DNA of 64,000 bases from Gammaproteobacteria bacterium (GTDB lineage: Bacteria > Pseudomonadota > Gammaproteobacteria > Enterobacterales > Alteromonadaceae): positions 58,621 through 122,620 of the forward strand of contig JAFLDV010000008.1 of NCBI GenBank assembly GCA_017302255.1. The letters are read 5' to 3'. Shown here piece after piece: positions 63,795-64,000 of the stretch. Below the pieces are notes generated by a model that worked only from the letters and a program-made list of their open reading frames with translations, did no database searches and was not told where the DNA came from. The first letter of the stretch is position 1. Each line of letters opens with the position of its first letter. The translations under genes were made by a program, and so were the position numbers.

Positions 63795-63877
63795 GTCTAA
63801 AGATGGATAGCCACTTTTCAGTCTAAAGATGGACAGTCTAAAGATGGACAGCCACTTTTTCAGTCTAAAGATAGACA
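63795..63877. repeat. Direct repeats of GTCTAAAGATGGACAGCCACTTTTTCA
   Basis: The core GTCTAAAGATRGA occurs at 63795, 63821, 63836 and 63863, with periods of 26, 15 and 27 bases. Copies 1 and 3 carry the longer 26-27-base unit, copies 2 and 4 are shortened or diverged. Confidence 0.85.
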
Positions 63878-64000
63878 TATATGGACGCTCCCATACCTGT
63901 CAAGTAAACCAAGCCTGCCAGCACCCATTTGTTTGCTGGTTTTTTGTTCTTGCAACGTTCAAGCTGTGTCTTTTGATGCTGCAGGCTTACCGTTAAGGTT

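Larger units (their letters stand above)
63504..64000. other. Gene-free, repeat-rich end of the window
   Basis: No coding region is supported. It contains a long hairpin at 63603-63690, a hairpin at 63730-63752 and direct repeats at 63795-63877, described separately. Confidence 0.7.

Overview
The window is a continuous piece of a gammaproteobacterial chromosome with moderate GC. Several gene orders match well-known gammaproteobacterial blocks: hisS-yfgM-bamB-der, xseA/guaB-guaA, tadA/mltF/purL, rpsT/murJ-ribF-ileS-lspA-fkpB-ispH, and nadE-glnB. The mix of an ispH-linked minor-pilin operon as in Pseudomonas, many OmpW-like and acyltransferase genes, and hairpin repeats suggests a free-living aquatic member of the Alteromonadales/Chromatiaceae type (Rheinheimera-like). 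That placement is inference from protein flavour and synteny, not a database result. I see no rRNA or tRNA gene, no CRISPR array, no prophage and no insertion sequence.

Layout. 1-9100: translation, outer-membrane assembly and GTP synthesis (hisS 3' end, yfgM, bamB, der, a small nucleotidyltransferase-like gene, xseA, guaB, guaA). 9200-13000: an acyltransferase whose start codon lies in a hairpin, a PspB-like small membrane protein, tadA, an unlisted 54-residue basic protein and mltF. 13000-28300: purL, ompW, a sugar permease, a fused ornithine-lipid acyltransferase, ghrA with a crotonase and a GNAT, a 36-residue membrane protein with a good promoter, smrA, a membrane protein, an M28 peptidase with a partner, and a two-cysteine ArsR regulator. 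28600-36400: rpsT and the murJ-ispH cluster.

36400-49050 is the type IV pilus region. An AlgZ/AlgR-type two-component pair is followed by two copies of an AlgR/LytTR-type box, then fimU-pilV-pilW-pilX-pilY1-pilE. Directly after its terminator comes a second, compact set of the same gene types in the same order (V, W, X, a short PilY1-like protein without the von Willebrand part, E) facing a FimT/GspH gene. Several members of the second set have changed the glutamate at position 5 of the mature pilin. This paralogous mini-operon is the most unusual system in the window.

49250-64000: nadE, glnB, pqiABC lipid transport, anmK, mepM, tyrS, an unknown secreted protein, a beta-barrel protein, an OafA-type acyltransferase and an SPFH protein paired with a ribbon-helix-helix protein. 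The final 500 bases hold no gene but several hairpins and direct repeats. Short tandem repeats also lie at 58766-58857 and 59667-59726.
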